Origin: Bacillota bacterium
GTDB taxonomy: Bacteria; Bacillota_E; Symbiobacteriia; Symbiobacteriales; Symbiobacteriaceae
DNA length: 15,679 nucleotides
Reading direction: 5' to 3'
Assembly (NCBI GenBank): GCA_003242675.1
Contig: QGVE01000054.1
Location: 1-15,679 of the forward strand
The notes under the pieces were generated by a model, which was given only the letters and a program-made list of their open reading frames with translations, was not told where the DNA came from and ran no database searches. The position numbers and the translations under genes were made by a program. Position 1 is the stretch's first letter, and every line of letters starts with the position of its first letter. Positions 7,633-13,976 of the stretch are shown here, piece after piece.

Positions 7633-7633
7633 C
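7615..7633. promoter_or_regulatory. Candidate Zur/Fur operator ahead of znuA, overlapping the repressor stop codon
   Basis: AGTAAACTTCCTACTTAAC has dyad symmetry (GT-n-AA-n-T-N4-A-n-TT-n-AC) and matches the reverse strand of the site at 7143-7161 at 15 of 19 positions. It contains the TAA stop (7630-7632) and lies about 80 bases before znuA. No convincing -35/-10 pair was found beside it, so the exact znuA promoter is unresolved. Confidence 0.5.
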
Positions 7634-7714
7634 ATCCCGTACGGGGCGCAGGGTGCAGCAGCGTTCCTGCGGGAGATGGGTTCCTCACAGCGGCAGAAGG
7701 GGGGCTGCGCGTAA

Positions 7715-8644
7715 GTGGGCCGACGCAGAGTATTCGCGGCACTGGCGCTGGTGCTGATGGCGGTGACCGGCTGCGCGGGGGCAGGCGGTGGTCAGGGGGG
7801 CTCCTCCGCCTTTGCGGCGGACGGGAAGCTGCGGGTGGTCACGAGCATCTACCCGGTCTACGAGTTCACGCGGGCGGTGGGCGGTGACGCGATCGACCTC
7901 GTGAACCTGGTTCCCCCGGGCACGGAGCCCCATGACTGGGAGCCGTCGGTCGGCGACATCCGGACGCTGAACGCCGCCCGGGTCTTCCTCTACGCCGGCG
8001 GGGGCTTCGAGCACTGGATTGACAAGGTGCTCGCCTCGCTGGACAATCGGGATCTCACCGTCGTGGAGACCAGCGCGGGCTTCACGTGGACGGACGCCGC
8101 AGAGCCGGGCGGGGACGGCCTGGATCCCCACATCTGGCTGGACCCGGCGGGCGCCGCCCACATGGTGGAGCGCATCCGCGACGCCCTGGCGGCCGCCGAC
8201 CCGGCGCGCGCGGAGGCGTACCGCCGAAACGCCGAAGCGTACCTGCAGCAGCTCGGGGCCTTGGACCGCGAGTTCGCCTCCGGCCTCGCCCGGTGCGAGC
8301 GGCGGACGTTCTTCACCACCCACGCGGCGTTCGGCCACCTGGCCCGCCGGTATGGCCTGGAGCAGCGCGCCATCATGGGGCTCTCCCCGGACGCCGAACC
8401 CACGCCGCGCGCCCTGCAGGCCGTAGTGGAAGCGGCCCGGGAGCAGGGCGTCCGGTACATCTTCTTTGAAACGCTGGTGAGCGACCGGGTCGCGCGGGTC
8501 GTCGCCGACGAGATCGGGGCGGAGACGCTCGTGCTGAACCCCTTCGAGGGGCTGACATCGGAGCAGATCGCCGCGGGCGAGGACTACCTGTCGGTCATGC
8601 GGCAGAACCTGGCCAACCTGCGCCTAGCACTGGGGTGCCGATGA
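7715..8644 (+). CDS. znuA: Zinc-type ABC transporter substrate-binding lipoprotein
   Basis: A 309-residue cluster A-I metal-binding protein. It starts at GTG 7715 with AAGGGGGG (7697-7704) about ten bases upstream. The signal peptide ends in lipobox V17-T18-G19-C20, so it is a lipoprotein on the outer face of the membrane. Probable ligands are H73 (EPHDWEPS), H139 (DPHIWLDP), H203 (FFTTHAAFGH) and E278 (NPFEGLT). This three-His plus Glu set is recalled from zinc-specific AdcA-type proteins rather than manganese ones. The His-rich loop common in ZnuA homologues is absent. H100 (GGFEHW) is near the site and may contribute. It delivers metal to the ZnuB permease. The stop overlaps the start of the ATPase gene, so the three transporter genes form one operon behind the Fur-family regulator. 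Manganese binding is the main alternative. Confidence 0.9.
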   Translation: MGRRRVFAALALVLMAVTGCAGAGGGQGGSSAFAADGKLRVVTSIYPVYEFTRAVGGDAIDLVNLVPPGTEPHDWEPSVGDIRTLNAARVFLYAGGGFEHWIDKVLASLDNRDLTVVETSAGFTWTDAAEPGGDGLDPHIWLDPAGAAHMVERIRDALAAADPARAEAYRRNAEAYLQQLGALDREFASGLARCERRTFFTTHAAFGHLARRYGLEQRAIMGLSPDAEPTPRALQAVVEAAREQGVRYIFFETLVSDRVARVVADEIGAETLVLNPFEGLTSEQIAAGEDYLSVMRQNLANLRLALGCR

Positions 8645-9420
8645 TGGTCGCAGCGAGTCCGGTCGTTGAGGTGAAGAGCGTCAGCTTCGCCTACGGGAAG
8701 GAGAAGGTGCTGGACCGCGTCAGCCTCACGGTGGCGCGGGGCGACTACCTCGGCCTGATCGGCCCGAACGGGTCGGGCAAGACCACCCTGCTCCGGCTGA
8801 TCCTGGGACTCCTTCCCCTCACGGAGGGGGAGATCCGGCTCTTCGGCAAGCCGGTGGAGCAGTTCCGGGACCGCTGGCGGGTGGGCTATGTCGCGCAGAA
8901 GGCGGCCTCCTTCAACTCCGCCTTTCCCGCCACGGTGGAGGAGGTGGTCAGCACGGGCCTGGCGGCCCGGCGCGGCCTCTTCCGGCGGTTCACGCCGTCA
9001 GATCGGCTGGCGGTGCGCCAGGCCCTGGACCGGGTCGGGCTGCTGCCGTACAAGGACCGGCTGGTCGGGCGGCTCTCGGGCGGCCAGCAGCAGCGGGTGT
9101 TCATCGCCCGGGCCCTGGTCAGCCGGCCGGAGCTCCTCATCCTGGACGAGCCCACCGTCGGGGTCGACCCCTCCGCGGAAGAGCAGTTCTACCGGCTGAT
9201 CCGCAGCCTGCGGGAGGAGATGGGGCTCACGGTGATCCTCGTCTCCCACGACATCGGGGCGATCTCTCACGAGGTCTCCACCCTGGCCTGCCTGAACCGG
9301 AGGCTGTTCTACCACGGCCCGGCGGCCGGCTTCGCCACCGCCGAGCAGCTGAGCGCCCTCTACGGGCACGAGGTCATCCGCGTCCACCACCATCACCACG
9401 GGGAGGGGAGCGGCCCGTGA
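8641..9420 (+). CDS. znuC: Zinc ABC transporter ATP-binding protein with His-rich tail
   Basis: A 259-residue ABC ATPase. ATG 8641 is chosen because it forms an ATGA overlap with the znuA stop; GTG 8635 and ATG 8644 are also possible, and the GGGGTG at 8632-8637 suits either ATG. Walker A is GPNGSGKT (41-48), the Q-loop is at Q86, the signature LSGGQQ at 145-150, Walker B LLILDEP with D169 and E170, and the switch histidine is H203. It powers metal import through the permease encoded next. The C-terminus carries five consecutive histidines (249-253) after IRV, which could bind zinc and sense cytoplasmic metal; that is inference. The gene ends in a GTGA overlap with znuB. Confidence 0.93.
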   Translation: MMVAASPVVEVKSVSFAYGKEKVLDRVSLTVARGDYLGLIGPNGSGKTTLLRLILGLLPLTEGEIRLFGKPVEQFRDRWRVGYVAQKAASFNSAFPATVEEVVSTGLAARRGLFRRFTPSDRLAVRQALDRVGLLPYKDRLVGRLSGGQQQRVFIARALVSRPELLILDEPTVGVDPSAEEQFYRLIRSLREEMGLTVILVSHDIGAISHEVSTLACLNRRLFYHGPAAGFATAEQLSALYGHEVIRVHHHHHGEGSGP

Positions 9421-10226
9421 GCGAGATGCTTTCCCTGGCGTTCATGCAGCGGGCGCTGGCCGCCGGGCTGGTCGTCGCCGTCGTCGCGCCGTCCATCGGC
9501 CTCTTCCTGGTGCTGCGCCGGCTGGCGCTCTACGGCGACGCGCTCGCCCACGTGACCCTGGCCGGGGTGGCGCTCGGCATGCTCACCCGGACCTACCCCG
9601 TCGCCACGGGCCTCGCGTTCGCCGTCGCTGCCTCGCTGGGCATGGACTGGCTGCGGCAGTCCTACCGGCGGTACAGCGAGATGGCCGTGGCCATCGTGCT
9701 GGCCGGCGCGCTGGCCCTGGCCGTCATCCTCCTCTCGCTGGCTGCGGGCTCGACTGCGGAGATCATGGCCTACCTCTTCGGCTCCATCGTCACCGTCAGC
9801 CCGACGGACGTGGCCGTCATCAGCGCGCTGGGGGCAGCGGTGGTGCTCTGCCTGTTCCTCCTCTACAAGGAACTGCTGGCCGCGACGTTCGACGAGGAGT
9901 ACGCCGGGGTGGCGGGCCTGCCGATCCGGGCGCTCAACGTCGTGTTCTACGTCCTCGTCGCCCTCACCGTGGCGGTCGCCATGCGGGTGGTGGGGGCCCT
10001 GCTGGTCTCCTCGCTGATGGCGGTCCCCGTCGGGGCCGCCCTGCAGGTCGCGCGCTCCTTCCGGGGGGCGCTTCTGCTCGCGGTGGCGTTCGGGATCGTC
10101 TCGGTCCTGGTCGGGCTGACCCTGGCCTACGAACTGGACCTGGCCCCCGGCGGCGCGGTCGTCCTCACCGCGGTGGCCCTCCTGCTCCTGATCCTCCTTT
10201 CCAAGCGGCTGCGGCGCGCGGAATAA
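9417..10226 (+). CDS. znuB: Zinc ABC transporter permease, ABC-3 family
   Basis: A 269-residue, highly hydrophobic protein starting at GTG 9417, which overlaps the znuC stop by four bases. GGGGAGGGGAG lies just upstream. About seven to nine membrane helices can be read. The segment RRLALYGDALAHVTLAGVALG near residues 34-54 is the characteristic early motif of ABC-3 metal permeases, and AMRVVGALLVSSLMAVPVGAA is the conserved later segment that contacts the ATPase. It forms the zinc channel with ZnuC. The tail is short and basic (SKRLRRAE). A bidirectional hairpin follows immediately, so it closes the operon. Confidence 0.92.
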   Translation: MSEMLSLAFMQRALAAGLVVAVVAPSIGLFLVLRRLALYGDALAHVTLAGVALGMLTRTYPVATGLAFAVAASLGMDWLRQSYRRYSEMAVAIVLAGALALAVILLSLAAGSTAEIMAYLFGSIVTVSPTDVAVISALGAAVVLCLFLLYKELLAATFDEEYAGVAGLPIRALNVVFYVLVALTVAVAMRVVGALLVSSLMAVPVGAALQVARSFRGALLLAVAFGIVSVLVGLTLAYELDLAPGGAVVLTAVALLLLILLSKRLRRAE

Positions 10227-10238
10227 GAAAAAGACGAA

Positions 10239-10270
10239 GGAGCCACCCTTCCGGTGTGGAGGGTGGCTCC
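10239..10270 (-). terminator. Terminator between convergent znuB and the DUF4015 gene
   Basis: GGAGCCACCC (10239-10248) pairs with GGGTGGCTCC (10261-10270). An inner TCC/GGA pair with a one-base bulge surrounds loop GGTGT. Read on the minus strand the stem is followed by a T-rich run (TTCGTCTTTTTCTT), a classical intrinsic terminator for the DUF4015 gene. On the plus strand it lacks a T-run but may still stop znuB transcripts. Confidence 0.8.
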
Positions 10271-10283
10271 GCCGCGCGTGCGC

Positions 10284-11558
10284 CTAGTCGTGGAAGGAGA
10301 CGTCGCGGCTGTACTTGTTGGACGGATCCCACACCATGAACGAACGAATGCCCAGGTCGCGCAGGGCCTGCACCTGCGCCATCACCTCGGCGGGGCCGTA
10401 GGCGATGCCGCCCAGGGAGAAGTCCTGGATCCAGGGTCGGTGCTTCTCGATCGGGAGCCCCTGCGTCCGCTCCAGCGCCCGCTGCATGGAGTTGAACACC
10501 GTCTCGTACGGGTGGGCGTTGGGGTTCTCCAGGCCGTAGGTCCAGGGGGCGTAGTGGGAGGGGTAGACCATCGGCGCGATGTAGTCGACGATCTCGGCGA
10601 TCTGCCGGTAGTCCTGGCCGATCTGCATGTCGTCGCCCTCGGCCACCGAGGTGGTGAGGCCAAACACGTCGGCGCCGACCACGACTCCCAGGGGCTTCAG
10701 CTCCGCCATGGCATAGCGCAGGAAGCCGTTGATGGGCTTGGTGCGCTGCTCCGCCGTGGTGTCGTGGCCGTTGTAGCCCTCCCGCAGGTGCTCGGAGTAG
10801 CGGATGTAGTCGAACTGGATCTCGTCGACCCCGGCGGCGATGGCCTCCTTGGCGATGTCGACGTTGTACTTCCACACGTTCTCGTTGGCCGGGTCCATGA
10901 AGGAGTAGGCGCCGCCGTCAAAGCCGGGGATCGCCCACTCGGGCCGGGCCTTGTAAAGCCACTGGTCGTTCATGACCACGATCCGGCCGGCCACCCAGAA
11001 GCCCCGGTCGTGGGCCTCGGCGATGAACGCCGGGAGGTCGGCGATCTTGCGCATATTGGCGCCGATCTCCTGGGCCAGCGGGATGTCGGACTCCCAGGAC
11101 AGGTACCCGTCCTCGGCCTTCAGGTCGAGCACGATGGTGTTGATTCCGGCCTCCTTCGCCCAGTCCAGGAGCGGCCACACCAGATCAGGCGAGCCTGCGT
11201 ACCAGCCGGACAGGTGCAGCCCCCGGACCGGATTCGGCATCTCGCGGGCGGGCCTGGCGGGTCCGTCACCGGGCTGCGGGCCGTTCTCCGGCGCTTGTGC
11301 GTTCCCGGATCCGCCGGGGTCCGCGGACGCTCCCGGGTCCGTCGCCCCGCCCGGGGCGGCGGTGCCGGGATCGTCGGCCCCGGGGTCGGTGGTTCCGCCG
11401 GGATCCTGTCCGCCGGGGCCGGTGATGTTCCCGACGGGCACCTGACCCGACGGTCCGGGCGGCGTGGTGCCCCCGCCGGAAGGGAGGTTGCAGGCAGTGA
11501 CGAACAGCGAGGCAAGCAGGACGGACTGGACAACTGCGGAAAAGAACGGCTTGCGCAT
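10284..11558 (-). CDS. Lipoprotein with DUF4015 putative glycoside hydrolase domain
   Basis: A 424-residue protein with its start at ATG 11558; GGAGG precedes it by seven bases on the minus strand. The signal peptide ends in lipobox V20-T21-A22-C23, so it should be lipid-anchored outside the membrane. Residues 24-106 are a Gly/Pro/Asp/Thr-rich, low-complexity spacer. From 111 the protein resembles the DUF4015 (PF13200) putative glycosyl hydrolase family, a TIM-barrel: RGLHLSGWYAG, IVLDLKAEDGYLSWES (D145, E149, D150), DEIQFDYIRY (D245, E246, D250), GADVFG and APMVYPSHY. The acidic residues at barrel strand ends are plausible catalytic candidates, but substrate and activity are unknown. It may act on cell-wall or exopolysaccharide glycans. 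It is the last gene before the minus-strand terminator, and 91 bases separate it from the nucleotidase gene. Confidence 0.88.
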   Translation of the reverse strand: MRKPFFSAVVQSVLLASLFVTACNLPSGGGTTPPGPSGQVPVGNITGPGGQDPGGTTDPGADDPGTAAPGGATDPGASADPGGSGNAQAPENGPQPGDGPARPAREMPNPVRGLHLSGWYAGSPDLVWPLLDWAKEAGINTIVLDLKAEDGYLSWESDIPLAQEIGANMRKIADLPAFIAEAHDRGFWVAGRIVVMNDQWLYKARPEWAIPGFDGGAYSFMDPANENVWKYNVDIAKEAIAAGVDEIQFDYIRYSEHLREGYNGHDTTAEQRTKPINGFLRYAMAELKPLGVVVGADVFGLTTSVAEGDDMQIGQDYRQIAEIVDYIAPMVYPSHYAPWTYGLENPNAHPYETVFNSMQRALERTQGLPIEKHRPWIQDFSLGGIAYGPAEVMAQVQALRDLGIRSFMVWDPSNKYSRDVSFHD

Positions 11559-11649
11559 CGGACAGCCTCCGGTTTCGAGCTTTGATATTCCTTAGACGAA
11601 CCCGGGGGCGCTTTCGTTTGCGTGTTATGAAGTTGGAGTGGTAGCAGTT

Positions 11650-12276
11650 TTACACAGTGGACGAGTCGCCGCCCGAAGCGTCTCCGTGGTCCGGCTGCAT
11701 GGACCACTGGGCCGACGGATGGCGGCTCCGACCCTGCTGCCGGGCGACGAGGCTGTGGATCAACTGCTCCGCCTCCGCCCAGGAATGTACGCGGTAGCAA
11801 TCGTGAAAATGACGGTTGTACGGATAGTCCATCAGGATGCGGATGGCGGGGTGGTTGCGCAGGTTCTTGGGCGCGTCGTCGAACATGAAGTCGCCGCGCA
11901 CCAGGTCCTTGCGGTGGGTGATGACGATGTTGCCTTTGGGCACCATGGGCAGGTGCCGGCGTACCCAGGCGATCTTGTCCCCTGCGGCCTGCCGGGGGCT
12001 GGCGGTGACCACCACCAGCTCGCAGATCGCCGCGAGCCGCCCCAGCGACTCCACGCAGCCCTCGATGGGCTCCAGGTCGGCGAAGAAGCCGGGGCGGTTC
12101 AGGTAATGGTAGATCCGCTTGCCGCACTCCGGCTTGACGAATGTCTCCCAGTCCCACGAGGTGATGTCTTCGGGGCGCAGGTTGTCGTGGTAGTCCCGGT
12201 TGTACACGGCCAGCCACTTCTTCATCAGGTTGCAGCAGACGCCGTCCAGGTCAAAGAGCAGGATCGGCCTGGCCAC
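11650..12276 (-). CDS. HAD-superfamily 5'(3')-deoxyribonucleotidase-like protein (NT5C type)
   Basis: A 208-residue soluble protein. The start is decided by a perfect GGAGGTGA (12282-12289, minus strand) five bases before GTG 12276; an in-frame GTG at 12285 lies within that sequence and is less likely. HAD motif I is FDLDGV (D9 nucleophile, D11). Motif II is VVVTASP. Motif IV is FMFDDAPKN with its acidic pair. The order and the PGFFADLEPIEG segment match the NT5C (PF06941) family, which removes phosphate from deoxynucleotides or similar small substrates. The substrate is not determined here. The C-terminus (about the last 28 residues) is polar, unconserved-looking and probably disordered. It follows the thioesterase gene by 64 bases and may share its transcript, though a small hairpin lies between them. 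Confidence 0.85.
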   Translation of the reverse strand: MARPILLFDLDGVCCNLMKKWLAVYNRDYHDNLRPEDITSWDWETFVKPECGKRIYHYLNRPGFFADLEPIEGCVESLGRLAAICELVVVTASPRQAAGDKIAWVRRHLPMVPKGNIVITHRKDLVRGDFMFDDAPKNLRNHPAIRILMDYPYNRHFHDCYRVHSWAEAEQLIHSLVARQQGRSRHPSAQWSMQPDHGDASGGDSSTV

Positions 12277-12281
12277 GCGCG

Positions 12282-12289
12282 TCACCTCC
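12282..12289 (-). promoter_or_regulatory. Shine-Dalgarno sequence deciding the nucleotidase start
   Basis: On the minus strand this is GGAGGTGA, an eight-base match to the anti-Shine-Dalgarno, five bases before GTG 12276. It rules in favour of that start over GTG 12285. Confidence 0.75.
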
Positions 12290-12324
12290 GCGGGGTTGTG
12301 CTTTCATGAGTATGCCCCGCAAGG

Positions 12325-12343
12325 TGACAGAAGCCGACTGTCA
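12325..12343 (-). other. Small hairpin at the end of the thioesterase gene
   Basis: TGACAG (12325-12330) pairs with CTGTCA (12338-12343) around a seven-base loop, overlapping the thioesterase stop codon. It is too short and lacks a T-run, so it is at most a weak attenuating structure between this gene and the nucleotidase gene. Confidence 0.3.
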
Positions 12344-12838
12344 ACCCCTGGCGTGCCGGCGCGCCAGCCTCAGCCGCCGCCGCTGTTCGCCTTCGGCGAA
12401 GTAACGCCGGTCCTCGTCGGTTTCGAGGAGCAGCGGCGGCACCCGCGTGGGCCGGCCGGTCTCCTGGTCCAGGGCGACGAAGGTCGCAAACGCCGACGTC
12501 GTGTGACGCCGCTCGCCCTTGATGGGCGATTCCGCGAAGACGTCGATGCCCACTTCCAGCGAGGTGCGGCCGGTCCAGGTCACCCGCGCCCTCACGATGC
12601 AGACCTCGCCGATGTGGATGGGCGTGTGGAAGTCGACCGAGTCGAAGGAGGTGGTGACGCAGGGATGGCCGGCGTGGCGCATCGCGGCGATGGTCGCGGC
12701 GATGTCCATGATGTGCAGCAGTCGCCCGCCGAGCATGATGCCCAGCGGATTGGCGTCGTTGGGCATGACGATCTCGGTCATCTCGCAGGCGCTCAGGCGG
12801 GCCGGCTTGGGCTCCAGCGGCTGTTCGGGCTCATGCAT
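12341..12838 (-). CDS. Acyl-CoA thioesterase, hotdog fold
   Basis: A 165-residue protein. ATG 12838 is chosen because GAGGGGAG precedes it by about seven bases and the conserved region begins shortly after. The longer in-frame extension upstream is basic and unlike the family. The core EIVMPNDANPLGIMLGGRLLHIMDIAA (about 22-48), with N30 and D45, is the active-site region of YciA/BFIT/cytosolic acyl-CoA hydrolases. SFDSVDFHTPIHIGE and ARVTWTGRTSLEVGI continue the hotdog strand pattern. It would hydrolyse acyl-CoA thioesters to free acid and CoA in the cytoplasm; chain-length preference is not readable. The C-terminal tail (RRRLRLARRHARG) is strongly basic. It is transcribed away from the dehydrogenase gene across a 267-base shared upstream region. 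Confidence 0.9.
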   Translation of the reverse strand: MHEPEQPLEPKPARLSACEMTEIVMPNDANPLGIMLGGRLLHIMDIAATIAAMRHAGHPCVTTSFDSVDFHTPIHIGEVCIVRARVTWTGRTSLEVGIDVFAESPIKGERRHTTSAFATFVALDQETGRPTRVPPLLLETDEDRRYFAEGEQRRRLRLARRHARG

Positions 12839-12991
12839 GACGGATCTCCCCTCTCGTGCCGAGTGTGGGTGGGGCGTGTGAAACCCGCGGTCGTGAAAAG
12901 TACTGGTCATAAAGGTACGGTTCGGGGTTGGCCGCCGGAGTCCCTTTCGGCTTGCCGGTCCGTGGCGCTGTCGGCGCACGCGCAATTTTTG

Positions 12992-13019
12992 TTGACCCGA
13001 AATATCTATATGGTAAAAT
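12992..13019 (+). promoter_or_regulatory. Promoter of the short-chain dehydrogenase gene
   Basis: TTGACC (12992-12997, 5 of 6 to the -35 consensus), a 16-base spacer, then TGG-TAAAAT (TAAAAT at 13014-13019, 5 of 6) with an extended -10 TGn at 13011-13013. It sits in an AT-rich patch that stands out from the GC-rich surroundings. The rest of the 12839-13105 intergenic region shows no further clear element. A promoter for the divergent thioesterase must be there, but I could not place it. Confidence 0.75.
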
Positions 13020-13105
13020 TGGAAGCAAGGAACCAGTCATGCCGTCGTGGGTTGTGCCCGCGGTGTGGAGGGAATCCTGGTGTGTACGAAAGGGGAGGAA
13101 TGCAC

Positions 13106-13948
13106 ATGAACGGGATGGGCACGCCAGCGCGCGAGGTCGTGGTCATCACCGGCGCGGGAGGCATGGGCGTCGCCATTGCGCGCCGTCTGGGGCCCGGCCG
13201 GCGGGTGCTGCTGGCCGACTACTCGGAGACCGTGCTGCAGCAGGCCGTCAAACAGCTTGAGGGCGAGGGCTTCGACGTGCACGCCCAGCAGACCGACGTG
13301 TCGGATCCGGCCGCGGTGAAGAGCCTGGCCGACACGGCCGAGACGCTGGGCACGTTCCGGATTCTGGTCCACACCGCCGGCGTCTCGCCGGTCCAGGCGC
13401 CGCCCGAGCGGGTGATCGCCGTGGACGTGGTCGGCACGGCGCTGGTGCTGGACGAGTTCCTCCGGCTCGCGGGGCCGCAGAGCGTCGCCGTGTGCATCGC
13501 GAGCATGGCCGGGGCCATGGCCACCCTGCCGCCGGAGGTGGAGCGGGCCCTGGCCGCCACGCCCACCGACCAGCTGGCCTCGCTTCCGGTGCTCGACCCG
13601 CAGAAGCTGGACCGGGGCGCCGCCTACAGTATTGCCAAGCGGGCGAACCAGTTGCGGGTGCAGTGGGCGTCCCTGGCGTGGGGGCGCAAGGGCGCGCGGG
13701 TCGTCTCGGTGAGCCCGGGTATCATCTCGACGCCCATGGGACAGGAGGAGCTCAGCGGCCCGTCCGGGGACATGATTCGCGCGATGATCGCCGCCTCAGG
13801 CACCGGGCGCATCGGCACGCCGGACGACATCGCCGCCGCGGTCGAGTTCCTGGTCAGCCCCGCTGCCTCGTTCATCACCGGGACGGACCTGCTGGTGGAC
13901 GGCGGGGCCATCGCGGGCATGCGCTACGCCCTGTCCCGGGGCGAGTAG
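13106..13948 (+). CDS. Short-chain dehydrogenase/reductase (SDR) with long Ser-Tyr insert
   Basis: A 280-residue Rossmann-fold oxidoreductase. ATG 13106 has GGAGG (13094-13098) seven bases upstream; ATG 13100 is too close to it. The cofactor motif is TGAGGMG (15-21), and LLADYSE places an Asp at the end of the second strand, suggesting NAD(H) preference. HTAGVSP stands in for the NNAG motif. The catalytic residues are S133, Y174 and K178 (YSIAK), followed by VSPGIISTPMG and a normal C-terminus (SFITGTDLLVDGGAIAG). The Ser-Tyr gap is 41 residues against about 13 in classical SDRs, so a roughly 28-residue insert (PEVERALAATPTDQLASLPV region) lies beside the active site and probably shapes substrate choice. 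Hydroxysteroid dehydrogenase-like or carbonyl reductase-like SDRs also carry inserts here. The substrate is unknown. Confidence 0.9.
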   Translation: MNGMGTPAREVVVITGAGGMGVAIARRLGPGRRVLLADYSETVLQQAVKQLEGEGFDVHAQQTDVSDPAAVKSLADTAETLGTFRILVHTAGVSPVQAPPERVIAVDVVGTALVLDEFLRLAGPQSVAVCIASMAGAMATLPPEVERALAATPTDQLASLPVLDPQKLDRGAAYSIAKRANQLRVQWASLAWGRKGARVVSVSPGIISTPMGQEELSGPSGDMIRAMIAASGTGRIGTPDDIAAAVEFLVSPAASFITGTDLLVDGGAIAGMRYALSRGE

Positions 13949-13976
13949 CGGATCGTGGGCGCCCGGTGAGCCGCGC

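Noticed and set aside
7636..7645. Palindrome CCCGTACGGG before znuA
   Set aside because: It is a short GC-rich palindrome with no partner elsewhere in the window that I found and no clear relation to a promoter; chance is likely at this base composition.
10254..11585. A 443-codon open frame on the plus strand across the DUF4015 gene
   Set aside because: It is opposite a gene with a lipobox, a good ribosome binding site and family motifs. It begins inside the terminator stem and encodes a Val/Gly/Arg/Asp-rich shadow product.
12200..13105. N-terminal extension of the dehydrogenase frame far upstream
   Set aside because: The frame is open, but it runs antisense to the thioesterase and nucleotidase genes and through the dehydrogenase promoter. 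The ribosome binding site at 13094-13098 fixes the start at 13106.
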